From: Massilia sp. IC2-278
GTDB taxonomy: Bacteria; Pseudomonadota; Gammaproteobacteria; Burkholderiales; Burkholderiaceae_D
Assembly (NCBI RefSeq): GCF_020708045.1
Contig: NZ_JAJFES010000011.1
Location: forward strand, 62,001-126,000
Reading direction: 5' to 3'
Length of the DNA stretch: 64,000 bases
Of the stretch, positions 26,178 through 34,534 are shown piece by piece. Position 1 is the first letter of the stretch; each line of letters opens with the position of its first letter. The notes under the pieces were generated by a model, which was not told where the DNA came from, ran no database searches, and saw only the letters and a list, made by a program, of their open reading frames with translations. Made by a program: the position numbers and the translations under genes.

Positions 26178-27592
26178 AGATTTACCCAGTGATCCTCTCC
26201 GGCGGCGCCGGTACCCGTCTGTGGCCCTTGTCGCGCGCCGTGCTGCCGAAGCAGCTGCTGCCGCTGGTTGCGGACAAGACCATGCTGCAGGAAACCGCGT
26301 TGCGCGTTTCCGGCTTGCCTGGTCTGATGGCGCCGCTCGTCGTGTGTGGCAACGACCACCGCTTCATGGTGGCCGAACAGCTGCGCGCGGCAGGCATCAA
26401 GCCGCTGGGGATCCTGCTCGAGCCGGTCGGCCGCAACACCGCGCCGGCCGTCGCCGCCGCGGCGCATTTCCTGAAATCGGTCGATCCGGAAGCGGTCATG
26501 CTGGTGCTGCCGGCCGACCACGTGATCGAGAACCGCGAAGCCTTCAAGGAGGCCGTGCTGCGCGCGGCCAGCATGGTGCAGGGCGGCGGCCTGGCCACCT
26601 TCGGCATCGTGCCGAAGTCGCCTGAAACCGGCTACGGCTACATCCGCCGCGGCGCCGCGCTGGCCAACTGCGCCGATTGCTACGCGGTCGAACGCTTCGT
26701 CGAGAAGCCGGACCTGGCCACGGCCCAGGCTTTCCTGGCCGACGGCGGCTACTACTGGAACAGCGGCATGTTCATGTTCGCCGCCGAGCGCTATCTGTCC
26801 GAGCTGGCCAAGTTCGCGCCGGAAATCGCCGACGCCGCCGACAAGGCGGTGCACAACGGTTACCGCGACCTCGACTTCTGCCGTCTCGACGACGCCGCCT
26901 TCACGGCTTGCCCATCGGATTCGATCGACTACGCGGTGATGGAACACACCCATGACGCCGTCGTGGTGCCGGCCGACATCGGCTGGAGCGACGTCGGTTC
27001 CTGGTCGGCCCTGTGGGAAGTGCAGCCGCACGACGAGAACGGCAACGCCCAGCGCGGCGACGTCTACCTCGACGGCGTGAAGAACTCCCTGGTGCGCGCC
27101 GAAAGCCGCATCGTGGCCGTGGTCGGCGTCGAGGACATCGTGGTCGTCGAGACCGAAGACGCGGTGCTGGTCGCGCACAAGGACCAGGTCCAGCGCGTCA
27201 AGCAGGTGGTCGACCACCTGAAGTCGAAAGAGCGCACCGAGCACCTGCACCACACCCGCGTGTACCGCCCTTGGGGCCACTACGAGGGCATCGATGCCGG
27301 CGACCGTTTCCAGGTCAAGCGCATCACCGTCAAGCCGGGCGAGAAGCTGTCGCTGCAGATGCACCACCACCGCGCCGAGCACTGGGTGGTCGTGTCGGGC
27401 ACCGCGCGCGTCACCTGCGGAGACAAGGTCAGCCTGCTGTCGGAAAACGAATCGACCTATATCCCGATCGGCATGAACCACCGCCTGGAAAACCCGGGCA
27501 AGCTGCCGCTGCACATCATCGAGGTGCAGTCGGGCAGTTATCTCGGCGAGGACGACATCGTCCGCTTCGAGGATATCTACCAGCGTTCGTAA
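26174..27592 (+). CDS. manC: Mannose-1-phosphate guanylyltransferase / mannose-6-phosphate isomerase
   Basis: Bifunctional enzyme of 472 residues providing GDP-mannose. The N-terminal nucleotidyltransferase domain has [32 protein letters not shown] and [10 protein letters not shown], and [14 protein letters not shown] contains the lysine of the sugar-binding motif. The C-terminal type II phosphomannose isomerase cupin (about 350-465) has [37 protein letters not shown] and [10 protein letters not shown], including the metal-binding histidines. It ends the EPS run and is followed by an intrinsic terminator. GDP-mannose feeds both mannosylation and the fucose branch (fcl at 1 kb). Confidence 0.95.
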   Translation: MKIYPVILSGGAGTRLWPLSRAVLPKQLLPLVADKTMLQETALRVSGLPGLMAPLVVCGNDHRFMVAEQLRAAGIKPLGILLEPVGRNTAPAVAAAAHFLKSVDPEAVMLVLPADHVIENREAFKEAVLRAASMVQGGGLATFGIVPKSPETGYGYIRRGAALANCADCYAVERFVEKPDLATAQAFLADGGYYWNSGMFMFAAERYLSELAKFAPEIADAADKAVHNGYRDLDFCRLDDAAFTACPSDSIDYAVMEHTHDAVVVPADIGWSDVGSWSALWEVQPHDENGNAQRGDVYLDGVKNSLVRAESRIVAVVGVEDIVVVETEDAVLVAHKDQVQRVKQVVDHLKSKERTEHLHHTRVYRPWGHYEGIDAGDRFQVKRITVKPGEKLSLQMHHHRAEHWVVVSGTARVTCGDKVSLLSENESTYIPIGMNHRLENPGKLPLHIIEVQSGSYLGEDDIVRFEDIYQRS

Positions 27593-27612
27593 GGGCGTTT
27601 TTTGTAGAGCAG

Positions 27613-27636
27613 AAACGGGCCGCGAGGCCCGTTTTT
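27613..27636 (+). terminator. Rho-independent terminator ending the EPS locus
   Basis: AAACGGGCC and GGCCCGTTT form a nine-pair stem around GCGA, followed by a run of T residues. It lies 20 bp after manC and separates the EPS locus from the PEP-CTERM genes. Confidence 0.92.
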
Positions 27637-27737
27637 CATTTTTGGCGAAGAGCGCAACATCCTTAAGTCAACAGTGTGAGAGCCTCCCACGGTCAGGCAT
27701 ACAATGCCCCGGTCAGTGCATCCTCTCGGGAGTGATC

Positions 27738-28475
27738 ATGAAGACGCTATTTGCCGCCGGCGCGCTCGCGCTGGCCTTGTCCTCGGCAGCGCCGCAGGCA
27801 GCCGCGCAAACCGGGGCGCCGCCGCTCGATCCCCTGCTCGAAGGCCAGCTCGAACGCTGGCTCGGCGCCGGCGACCAGGTCTTTGCCAACCTCTACACGC
27901 GCCAGCCGGGCGACGATTCGCTCGACTTCCACGCCGCCGCCGACGGCCGCGGCGACACCTTCACGCTGCTGCGCGTGAGCGACCCTGCCAACAACAGCTG
28001 GCTGGTCGGCGGCTACAACCCGCAGAGCTGGGAATTCGACGGCGGCTGGAACGTCACCCCGCGCGACTTCCAGCGCACCGCCTTCATCTTCAACCTCACC
28101 GAGCCGGCCGTCTACCGCCAGGTGCCGACGAGCTTCGAGCTGCCCAGCCAGGGTTCCTTCCAGACCTTCAATGCGCCCGACCAGGGGCCGACCTTCGGCG
28201 CCGGCGCCGATTTGTTCGTCAACGACCGGCTCGACACCGCCTTTTCCTGGCGCCTGAGCTACGGTGATCCGGACGGGGAAGGGCAGAGCATTGTCGACGG
28301 CAGCGTCGGCGGCCGCTTCCTGCGCATCGACGCGCTCGAGATCTACGCCGTGTCGCCGATCCCCGAACCGGCGCAGGCGGCGATGCTGGCGGCAGGCTTG
28401 GGCCTGCTCGGCCTGGGGCTGGGTGCGCGCCGAGGGCAGCCGGCGGGCCGGCGCTGCCCGATACGCCCCGCCTGA
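27738..28475 (+). CDS. PEP-CTERM protein with TLDc-like motif
   Basis: Exported protein of 245 residues and likely exosortase substrate. A signal peptide (MKTLFAAGALALALSSAAPQ, cleavage after AAA) precedes a domain with GDTFTLLRVSDPANNSW and LVGGYNPQSWEF, which resembles the TLDc-fold signature (Gly-Gly-Tyr...Gln-Ser-Trp). The C-terminus has the sorting signal: PIPEPAQAAM, a hydrophobic helix (LAAGLGLLGLGLG) and basic ARRGQ. About ten further residues follow the basic cluster, slightly longer than usual. GGGAGTG precedes ATG 27738, and a TACAAT hexamer at 27700-27705 may be the -10. The assignment to TLDc is by motif only. Confidence 0.85.
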   Translation: MKTLFAAGALALALSSAAPQAAAQTGAPPLDPLLEGQLERWLGAGDQVFANLYTRQPGDDSLDFHAAADGRGDTFTLLRVSDPANNSWLVGGYNPQSWEFDGGWNVTPRDFQRTAFIFNLTEPAVYRQVPTSFELPSQGSFQTFNAPDQGPTFGAGADLFVNDRLDTAFSWRLSYGDPDGEGQSIVDGSVGGRFLRIDALEIYAVSPIPEPAQAAMLAAGLGLLGLGLGARRGQPAGRRCPIRPA

Positions 28476-28485
28476 CGGCCGGCCC

Positions 28486-29556
28486 ATGGCCCGGCTCCTG
28501 CGCGCGGCGCGGCTCCTGCCTTTCCTGGCCCTGCATGGCGCCGCGTTGGCGCAGATACCTGCGCAGGCGCCTGCGCAGGTATCTGCGCATGGTTCTGTGA
28601 TGGACAGCGGTGCGCTCGGACCGGCGCAGCTGGCCATCGTGGTGAATGATGCCGACCCCGCCAGCATTGCCGTGGCCGCCTACTACCGCGAGCGGCGCGG
28701 CATTCCGGCCGAGAACGTGGTGCACGTCCACATCCCAGGCAAGCCGCACAGCCTGGAGCCGGCGCGCTTCCGCTTGCTGAAGGAGGACATCGACCGCCAG
28801 CTCGGCCCCGGCATCCAGGCCGTGCTGATGGTCTGGACCGCGCCGTATGCCGTGGCCTGCAACAGCATCACCGGCGCCTACACCCTCGGCTTCGACGCCG
28901 CCCTGTGTCGCGACACCTGCGCCGCCGGCCAGCCCAGCGCCTGGTTCAATGCGCCCGGCGGGCAGCGTCCATTCACCGGCCACGGCATGCGCCTGTCCAT
29001 GCTGCTTCCGACGGAATCGGTGACGGCGGCCAGGGCGCTGATCGACCGCGGCGTGACCAGCGGCTTTCGCCCGGTGCCGGCGAGCGCCTATTACCTCACC
29101 ACGGGCGAGGCCGCGCGCAACAGCCGCGCCGCCTTCTTCCCGCCGGCCGGCCGCATCGGCGCGAAACAGCTCGACATCCGGCGCCTCCAGGCCGAGGCGC
29201 TGGAAAACGCGCAGGACGTGATGGTCTACCAGCTCGGCAAGGCCAGCGTCGACAAGCTCGATACCCTGCATTTCCTGCCCGGCGCCCTGGCCGACCACCT
29301 GACGTCCTACGGCGGTGATTTGCTGGGAAACAGGCAGATGAGCAGCCTGCGCTGGCTGGAGGCCGGCGCCACCGCCAGCTACGGCACCGTCAGCGAGCCC
29401 TGCAGCCACTGGCAGAAGTTCCCGAACCCGGCCGTGCTGCTGCGCCATTACCTGCACGGCGACAGCGTCATCGAGGCCTACTGGAAAAGCGTGGCCTGGC
29501 CGGCCCAGGGCCTGTTCATCGGCGAGCCGCTGGCCGCGCCCTACCGGCGGCGCTGA
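28486..29556 (+). CDS. TIGR03790-family protein
   Basis: Exported protein of 356 residues of a family (TIGR03790) reported only from genomes with exosortase/PEP-CTERM systems; its function is unknown. A signal peptide (LLRAARLLPFLALHGAALA) is followed by the conserved start LAIVVNDADPASIAVAAYYR and RRGIPAENVV. Further conserved segments are YAVACNSITGAYTLGFD and GGDLLGNRQMSSLRWLEAGA. The start ATG lies 10 bp after the PEP-CTERM gene, so the two are an operon. A perfect 40-bp DNA palindrome (28549-28588) encodes the residues just after the signal peptide. No catalytic motif is recognised. Confidence 0.82.
   Translation: MARLLRAARLLPFLALHGAALAQIPAQAPAQVSAHGSVMDSGALGPAQLAIVVNDADPASIAVAAYYRERRGIPAENVVHVHIPGKPHSLEPARFRLLKEDIDRQLGPGIQAVLMVWTAPYAVACNSITGAYTLGFDAALCRDTCAAGQPSAWFNAPGGQRPFTGHGMRLSMLLPTESVTAARALIDRGVTSGFRPVPASAYYLTTGEAARNSRAAFFPPAGRIGAKQLDIRRLQAEALENAQDVMVYQLGKASVDKLDTLHFLPGALADHLTSYGGDLLGNRQMSSLRWLEAGATASYGTVSEPCSHWQKFPNPAVLLRHYLHGDSVIEAYWKSVAWPAQGLFIGEPLAAPYRRR
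28549..28588. repeat. Perfect 40-bp palindrome inside a coding sequence
   Basis: Every base from 28549 to 28568 pairs with 28588 back to 28569. It contains two copies of the palindromic decamer CCTGCGCAGG (28558-28567 and 28570-28579) separated by CG. The next pair outwards (28548 with 28589) does not match, so the symmetry is exactly 40 bp. In frame it encodes an Ala-Gln/Pro-rich stretch (QIPAQAPAQVSA). Confidence 0.95.
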
Positions 29557-29649
29557 TGCGCCGCCATTGCGCGCGCAGGCTCGGCGGCTGCGCAAAATCC
29601 GTGCATCTGTTGTCGGGATACCTCATCCGCGCACCGGGGTGGAGATTGC

Positions 29650-29683
29650 TTGTCATTATCTTGTCAAATTGTGGTTTTATTAT
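29650..29683 (+). promoter_or_regulatory. Pho box and PhoB-type promoter before the nuclease gene
   Basis: Two direct repeats TTGTCAT (29650-29656) and TTGTCAA (29661-29667) are 11 bases apart, as in the Pho box consensus CTGTCAT-N4-CTGTCAT. A -10 hexamer TATTAT follows at 29678-29683, 10 bases after the box, which is the geometry of PhoB-activated promoters that lack a normal -35. This is pattern-based and untested. Confidence 0.68.
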
Positions 29684-29700
29684 CGTTTCTGATAATAAAA
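29675..29700. promoter_or_regulatory. Operator-like inverted repeat over the -10 element
   Basis: TTTTATTATC (29675-29684) and GATAATAAAA (29691-29700) are perfect inverted repeats around GTTTCT. The left arm contains the proposed -10. It could bind a repressor or form a hairpin in the 5' leader. Confidence 0.6.
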
Positions 29701-29755
29701 TGATTAGAAGTAAAGACAAGAACACTTTGCTTTTCCACCACACCCCAGGATGCCC

Positions 29756-32743
29756 ATGAAAATGCACGTTGCAAGGAATAACCCAGCCGGCCGCTTGACT
29801 GTCCTGGCCGCCTCGTTGGCCGGATTATTAAGCGGCCTGTCGGCGCCGGCCCTGGCCGCTCCGGCCGATGTGGTCATCAGCCAGTACTACGGCGGCGCCG
29901 GCAGCAACGGCGCGCTCTGGAACAAGGACTTCGTCGAACTGTTCAACCGCAGCAGCGCCCCGGTCAGCCTGAAAGGCTGGAGCGTGCAATACCAGTCGGC
30001 GACGGGCAGCACCTGGCAGGCGATTGCCTTGACCGACACCGTCCTGCAGCCGGGCCAGTACTACCTCGTCACGGCACAAGCGGCCAGCACCGGCACCGAC
30101 GTCGGCCAGGGCGACGCCACGAGCGGCCTGGCGCTGTCGGCCACCACCGGCAAGGTGGCGCTGGCCAGCGTGGCCAAGGCCATGACCACCGCCGAAGGCG
30201 AAGCCGTGATCGACCTGGTCGGCTTCGGTACCGCGAATCGCTTCGAGGGCAACGTGGCCCCGGCGCCGTCGACCGCGAATTCCATCCAGCGCGGCGAACT
30301 CGGCTGCATCGACACCGACGACAACGGCAGCGACTTCAGCGCCGCGCCGGTTACGGGCCCGCGCCGTACCAGCTCGCCGCTCAATGCCTGCGCCGGTGGC
30401 GGCGGTCCGGTGGCCTACCCGATCGTGCTGAGCTGCCCGGCCGGCGTGCAGGTCGAATTCGGCCGCGGCACGAGCGCCGCGCTGTCGGCCAGCGACCGCG
30501 ACAGCATCGTCAACAGCGCCGTCATCGCCTCGGGCGCCGTGCCCGGCATCAGCATCACCGGCTTCACCCCGGCCGGCGCGGCCGGCGGTACGGCGAATGC
30601 CACCCTCAGCATCGATCCATCCCTCGCCGCCGGCAACTACCCGCTGACGATCACCTTCGCCAACAACGATGGCCAGGATGCCAGCTGCAGCGTGGCCGTG
30701 AGCGTGGCCGGCCAATTGACCATCCCGCAAATCCAGGGGCCGAACCCGAAGAGCGCCTACAACAACACCGTCCAGACCACGCAAGGCGTCGTGACCCATA
30801 AAGTGGGCAGCGGCTACTTCATCCAGGACCAGAACGGCGACGGCGACCCGGCCACCTCGGACGGCATCTTCGTCTTCAGCAGCAACACCGGCGTGAACGT
30901 CGGCGACCTGGTGCGCATCACCGGCACCGTCACCGAATACACGCCGAGCGGCGCAACGCGTTCCTACACCGAATTCAAAGACCTGACCGCCACCACCAGG
31001 CTGGGCGCCGGCTACAGCATCGCCCCGACCAACATCGAACTGCCGACCGACCTGGCACGCGTGGAGGGCATGCTGGTGCGCTTCACGAATGCGCTGACGG
31101 TGAACGGCAACGCCTACCTGGGCGACCGTGGCGAACTGGTGCTGTCGAACGGCCGCCGCGAAATCCCGACCAACCGCTATCCGGCAGGTTCGCCGGAAGC
31201 GCGTGCGCTGGCCCAGTACAACGCGGCAAACGTGATCGTCCTCGACGACAACATCTTCACGACGCCAGCCACGATTCCTTATCTTGCCGCTGACGGTACC
31301 GTGCGCAGCGGCGACACCGTCACCGACCTGACGGGCGTGATCGACTTCGGCGCCCAGGGCGGCGGCGGTGCGGCCTTCAAGCTGCAGCCGACCGTGGCCC
31401 CGACCTTCTCGCGCACCAACGAGCGCACCCCGGCGCCGGTCGTCGCCGCGGGTAACGTGAAAGTGGCCAGCGCCAACGTGCTGAACTTCTTCACTACCTT
31501 TACCAATGGCGGCGATGCCTGGGGCCGCAGCGGCCAGGGCTGCACGGTCGGCGGCACCACGCGCGCCTCGAACTGCCGCGGCGCCGACAACCTGGCTGAA
31601 TTCGTGCGCCAGCGCGACAAGATCGTCGAATCGCTGGGCGCCATCAATGCCGACGTCGTCGGCCTGATGGAAATCCAGAACAACGGCGACACCGCCGCCT
31701 CCTACCTGGTCGAGCAGCTGAATGCGAAACTCGGCGCCGGCACCTACGCCGTCGTGCCGAAGCCGGCCACGACCGGCACCGATGCGATCCGCGTGGCCAT
31801 GATCTACAAGCCGGGCGCGGTCAGCCTGGTGGGCAATGCGCTGTCGGATGGCGACGCCGTCAACAACCGTCCGCCGATGGCGCAAACCTTCAAGGCCACG
31901 AACGGCGGCAAGTTCTCGCTGGTCGTGAACCACCTGAAGTCGAAGGGCAGCTGTGGCGGCGGCGCCGGCAACACCGACAGCGGCGACGGCCAGGGCTGCT
32001 GGAACGCCACCCGCGTCGAACAGGCCGCGCGCCTGCGCGACTACTTCCTGCCGCAGGTGGCAGGCGCCGCCAACGACGCCGACATCCTGGTAGTGGGCGA
32101 CATGAACGCCTATGGCCACGAAGACCCGATCCGCCTGCTGAACGCGGCCGGCTACGTCAACGAGATCGAGCGCTTCGTGCGTCCGGTCGGCATTCCTTAC
32201 TCGTACGTGTTCGGCGCCGAAAGCGGCTACCTGGACCACGCGCTGGCCAGCGCGAGTCTCTCGGGGCAAGTGGCAGGCGTGACCGAATGGCACAACAACG
32301 CCGACGAGCCGGAAGCGATCGACTACAACCTGAACGACACCGCCGAGGACCCGTACGTGAAGAACGCCTACCGCGCCTCGGACCACGACCCGGTGGTGGT
32401 CAGCCTGAACCTGGCGCCGACCTACGCCGACGTCACGGCAGCGGTGGCGATCACCAAGTCGGGCATCACCCTGGGCCGTGTCGGGGGCAAGTACAGCGGC
32501 ACCGTGACGGTCAAGAACACGTCCGGCGCGGCGATCACCGGCCCGCTGCACCTGGTACTGCAGGGCTTGCCAAGCGGCGTCACGCTCGACAACAAGAGCG
32601 GCATGGTCGACGGCGCGCCTTACCTGACGCTGGCGAACACCACGCTGGCGCCGGGCGCCTCGGTCACCGTGACTACCACCTTCACCAATCCGTCGAAAGC
32701 CGGCATCGGCTACAACGCCAAGCTGCTCTCGGGCTCTTTCTAA
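29756..32743 (+). CDS. ExeM/NucH-family extracellular endonuclease
   Basis: Secreted nuclease of 995 residues. ATG 29756 fits AGGA with 5-base spacing better than the ATG at 29750. After the signal peptide (LTVLAASLAGLLSGLSAPALA) come a lamin-tail domain (about 35-150, VVISQYYGGAGSNGALW and FVELFNRS), an OB-fold-like section (about 330-430, GSGYFIQDQNGDGDP) and the endonuclease/exonuclease/phosphatase domain (about 570-880). The last has VASANVLNFF, VGLMEIQNNGD, VVNHLKSKGS, VVGDMNAYGHEDP and YRASDHDPVVVSL. An Ig-like domain closes the protein. There is no C-terminal sorting signal. The probable role is scavenging extracellular DNA for phosphate or remodelling biofilm DNA, consistent with the Pho box upstream. 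Confidence 0.9.
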   Translation: MKMHVARNNPAGRLTVLAASLAGLLSGLSAPALAAPADVVISQYYGGAGSNGALWNKDFVELFNRSSAPVSLKGWSVQYQSATGSTWQAIALTDTVLQPGQYYLVTAQAASTGTDVGQGDATSGLALSATTGKVALASVAKAMTTAEGEAVIDLVGFGTANRFEGNVAPAPSTANSIQRGELGCIDTDDNGSDFSAAPVTGPRRTSSPLNACAGGGGPVAYPIVLSCPAGVQVEFGRGTSAALSASDRDSIVNSAVIASGAVPGISITGFTPAGAAGGTANATLSIDPSLAAGNYPLTITFANNDGQDASCSVAVSVAGQLTIPQIQGPNPKSAYNNTVQTTQGVVTHKVGSGYFIQDQNGDGDPATSDGIFVFSSNTGVNVGDLVRITGTVTEYTPSGATRSYTEFKDLTATTRLGAGYSIAPTNIELPTDLARVEGMLVRFTNALTVNGNAYLGDRGELVLSNGRREIPTNRYPAGSPEARALAQYNAANVIVLDDNIFTTPATIPYLAADGTVRSGDTVTDLTGVIDFGAQGGGGAAFKLQPTVAPTFSRTNERTPAPVVAAGNVKVASANVLNFFTTFTNGGDAWGRSGQGCTVGGTTRASNCRGADNLAEFVRQRDKIVESLGAINADVVGLMEIQNNGDTAASYLVEQLNAKLGAGTYAVVPKPATTGTDAIRVAMIYKPGAVSLVGNALSDGDAVNNRPPMAQTFKATNGGKFSLVVNHLKSKGSCGGGAGNTDSGDGQGCWNATRVEQAARLRDYFLPQVAGAANDADILVVGDMNAYGHEDPIRLLNAAGYVNEIERFVRPVGIPYSYVFGAESGYLDHALASASLSGQVAGVTEWHNNADEPEAIDYNLNDTAEDPYVKNAYRASDHDPVVVSLNLAPTYADVTAAVAITKSGITLGRVGGKYSGTVTVKNTSGAAITGPLHLVLQGLPSGVTLDNKSGMVDGAPYLTLANTTLAPGASVTVTTTFTNPSKAGIGYNAKLLSGSF

Positions 32744-32760
32744 GACTAAGGAACTGAACC

Positions 32761-33345
32761 ATGTTTAACCTAAAAAACCTGTTCGCCCGCGCCATGCTGG
32801 CCCTGATGCTGGTCACCGGCGCCGGCGCCGCCTCGGCCGGCCCGACCTACCAGGTCACGATCGACACCGAAGGCCTGAGCGGCATCGGCCAGCTCGACTT
32901 CTTCTTCGGCGGCCTGGAAACCGCCGGGGCCGCGACCGCCTACCTGAGCAACTTCAGCGGCAACTACGGCGACTTCGTGCTCGAAGGCGACGCCAGCGGC
33001 GACCGCGAGACCGGCATCCTGCTCGGTAACTCGGTCTTCTTCAACGACTACCTGCAGACCGTGACCCTGGGCGGCATCTTCCGCTTCAACGTGATGTTCG
33101 ACTTCGCCGCCGAAGGCGACGGCATGACCCTGGGCGTGGCGCTGTACGACGAGTTCTTCGACACCTACCTGGGCGCGGAAGGCAACCTGGTGCAGTTCGA
33201 CCTGCTGCCGGGCAGCGGCGTGACGGTAACGGCTGCGGACGGCGTGGCGCGCGTGGCCGAAGTGCCGGAGCCGGCCTCGATGGCCATGCTGCTGGCTGGC
33301 CTGATGCTGCTGGGCTGGACGATGCGCCAGCGCCGCATGCGCTAA
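32761..33345 (+). CDS. PEP-CTERM protein (NF038129-like)
   Basis: Exported protein of 194 residues with a signal peptide (LFARAMLALMLVTGAGAASA), a beta-rich body starting YQVTIDTEGLSGIGQLDF and containing DFFFGG and LGGIFRFNVMFDF, and a textbook C-terminal sorting signal: EVPEPASMAMLLAGLMLLGW followed by basic RQRRMR. The body resembles the NF038129 subgroup of PEP-CTERM proteins; function unknown. It begins 17 bp after the nuclease gene with no terminator between, so both are likely under the same Pho-box promoter. It should be processed by the exosortase. Confidence 0.88.
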   Translation: MFNLKNLFARAMLALMLVTGAGAASAGPTYQVTIDTEGLSGIGQLDFFFGGLETAGAATAYLSNFSGNYGDFVLEGDASGDRETGILLGNSVFFNDYLQTVTLGGIFRFNVMFDFAAEGDGMTLGVALYDEFFDTYLGAEGNLVQFDLLPGSGVTVTAADGVARVAEVPEPASMAMLLAGLMLLGWTMRQRRMR

Positions 33346-33380
33346 GTCCTGATGCTCGCTGCCGGCATGGGGCCGGCATG

Positions 33381-33418
33381 AAAAAGGCCCGCCCGGCTCA
33401 GCCTGGGCGGGCCTTTTT
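33381..33418. terminator. Bidirectional terminator between convergent genes
   Basis: AAAAAGGCCCGCCC and GGGCGGGCCTTTTT form a 14-pair stem with A and T runs on both sides, so it can stop transcription from the PEP-CTERM gene (+) and from the small lipoprotein gene (-). Confidence 0.93.
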
Positions 33419-33432
33419 CTTGTCTCTCTCGC

Positions 33433-33726
33433 TTAGCCCTGGTCCTGGGCCGCGCGGCGCATGGCGTCGATGCGGAAGGCTTCGGCGTTGCCGTCGATGA
33501 TGCGCAGGCCCGCGCAGCCGTCGGCTGCGCAGTCGGGGGCAGGGGTCTGGCCGACGGCGGCCGGATCGACAGAAAGGTCGGCGGCAGGGGCAGCGCTGGC
33601 GGATACCGTGACAGCGGCGGTCTGGATCGGTGCGCCGGCGTTGTCGGTCGCCGCGCCGCCGCAGGCGCTGAGGAAGACGGCAAACAGGGAAGCGGCGAAA
33701 AGGGTGCGGATGTGTTGGGTAGTCAT
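33433..33726 (-). CDS. Small hypothetical lipoprotein
   Basis: A 97-residue protein with a lipoprotein signal (LFAASLFAVFLSACGG, Cys about residue 22), then an Ala/Thr-rich linker and a short conserved-looking end with a Cys pair (PDCAADGCAGLRIIDGNAEAF). The cysteines may form a disulphide in the periplasm. It is convergent with the PEP-CTERM gene across a shared terminator and has its own promoter upstream. No family is recognised. Confidence 0.75.
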   Translation of the reverse strand: MTTQHIRTLFAASLFAVFLSACGGAATDNAGAPIQTAAVTVSASAAPAADLSVDPAAVGQTPAPDCAADGCAGLRIIDGNAEAFRIDAMRRAAQDQG

Positions 33727-33760
33727 GGTGGAAGAGGCAGGCTCGTCAGTGAATGAAACG

Positions 33761-33790
33761 ATTGTAGCCGCTAATTTTTCCGTGAATCAA
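33761..33790 (-). promoter_or_regulatory. Sigma-70 promoter of the small lipoprotein gene
   Basis: On the minus strand TTGATT (33785-33790) and TACAAT (33761-33766) are 18 bases apart, in an AT-rich spacer 35 bases upstream of the ATG. Confidence 0.6.
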
Positions 33791-34011
33791 TTTATTTTCG
33801 TAAAAATGAGCGAAGATAAAAGATAATGAACGCGAAAAGAGATCAAGATAGGCGCAGATGAATGGTGATTGTGGGAAATATCCTATAAGAAATAATAGAT
33901 GCACCAGAGTATCTCCCATGACGCTGCGTCGCTTTCATGCCACATCCGCTGTGGGGCAGAATGAGAAGGGCAGGCACGCCGTAGTGCTTCGCGCCCGGCA
34001 CACCGACAGGC

Positions 34012-34039
34012 TTGACCACGCATGCGACAAGCGTATGAT
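34012..34039 (+). promoter_or_regulatory. Sigma-70 promoter giving a leaderless lipoprotein mRNA
   Basis: TTGACC (34012-34017) and TATGAT (34034-34039) are 16 bases apart. The expected start, about 7 bases after the -10, is base 34046, the A of the ATG. No ribosome-binding sequence is present, so the mRNA may be leaderless. Confidence 0.6.
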
Positions 34040-34045
34040 GAGCTG

Positions 34046-34480
34046 ATGCGAAAACTTGTTCTTCTTTTATTGCTGGCCTGCGCGGCCTGCACGACCCGGG
34101 CCGACGCGCCAGCCGTGTCTCCGGCCGCGTCTCCGGTCACGCCGCAGACTGCCCAGCCGGCCGCTTCCGCACCGGCGTCCACCAACACGCTGGCGCAGAT
34201 CACCGGACTCATCGGCAAGGCCGCCTGCACCTCCGACCAACAATGCCAGGTCCTGCCCGTGGGCGCACGTCCCTGCGGCGGCCCGGCCAGCTACCTGGCC
34301 TGGTCGAGCGCCGCCACCTCCGGCGCGGACCTGCAGGCCCTGGCCGACCGCTACCGCAGCGAGCAGCAGGCGGGCAATTCGCGTTCAGGCATGGTGTCCG
34401 ACTGCCGCGCCATCGCGCCGCCGGCGGCGGCCTGCCGCGCAGGCGCCTGCCAGCTGATCGACGCCGTGTCCGCGCAGTAA
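34046..34480 (+). CDS. Hypothetical lipoprotein
   Basis: A 144-residue protein with a lipoprotein signal (MRKLVLLLLLACAACTTRA, lipobox CAAC). An Ala/Pro/Thr linker leads to a small domain with six cysteines (KAACTSDQQCQVLPVGARPC, SDCRAIAPPAAACRAGACQL), likely disulphide-bonded in the periplasm or outer membrane. Residues resembling PCGGPASYLAWS suggest a conserved small family, but I cannot name it. ATG 34046 is preferred to 34022 because it starts the lipoprotein signal. Confidence 0.78.
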   Translation: MRKLVLLLLLACAACTTRADAPAVSPAASPVTPQTAQPAASAPASTNTLAQITGLIGKAACTSDQQCQVLPVGARPCGGPASYLAWSSAATSGADLQALADRYRSEQQAGNSRSGMVSDCRAIAPPAAACRAGACQLIDAVSAQ

Positions 34481-34534
34481 GCGCTTGGCCGCCTTCCCCA
34501 TGCCCGGACCTGCCGTGGCGCCGTGCCAGGCCGC

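Larger units (their letters stand above)
33727..34045. other. Divergent spacer with two promoters
   Basis: The 319-bp spacer holds the minus-strand promoter of the small lipoprotein gene at 33761-33790 and the plus-strand promoter of the next lipoprotein at 34012-34039. The A/T-rich part around 33770-33910 has no open frame that looks like a gene. I see nothing else in it. Confidence 0.6.
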
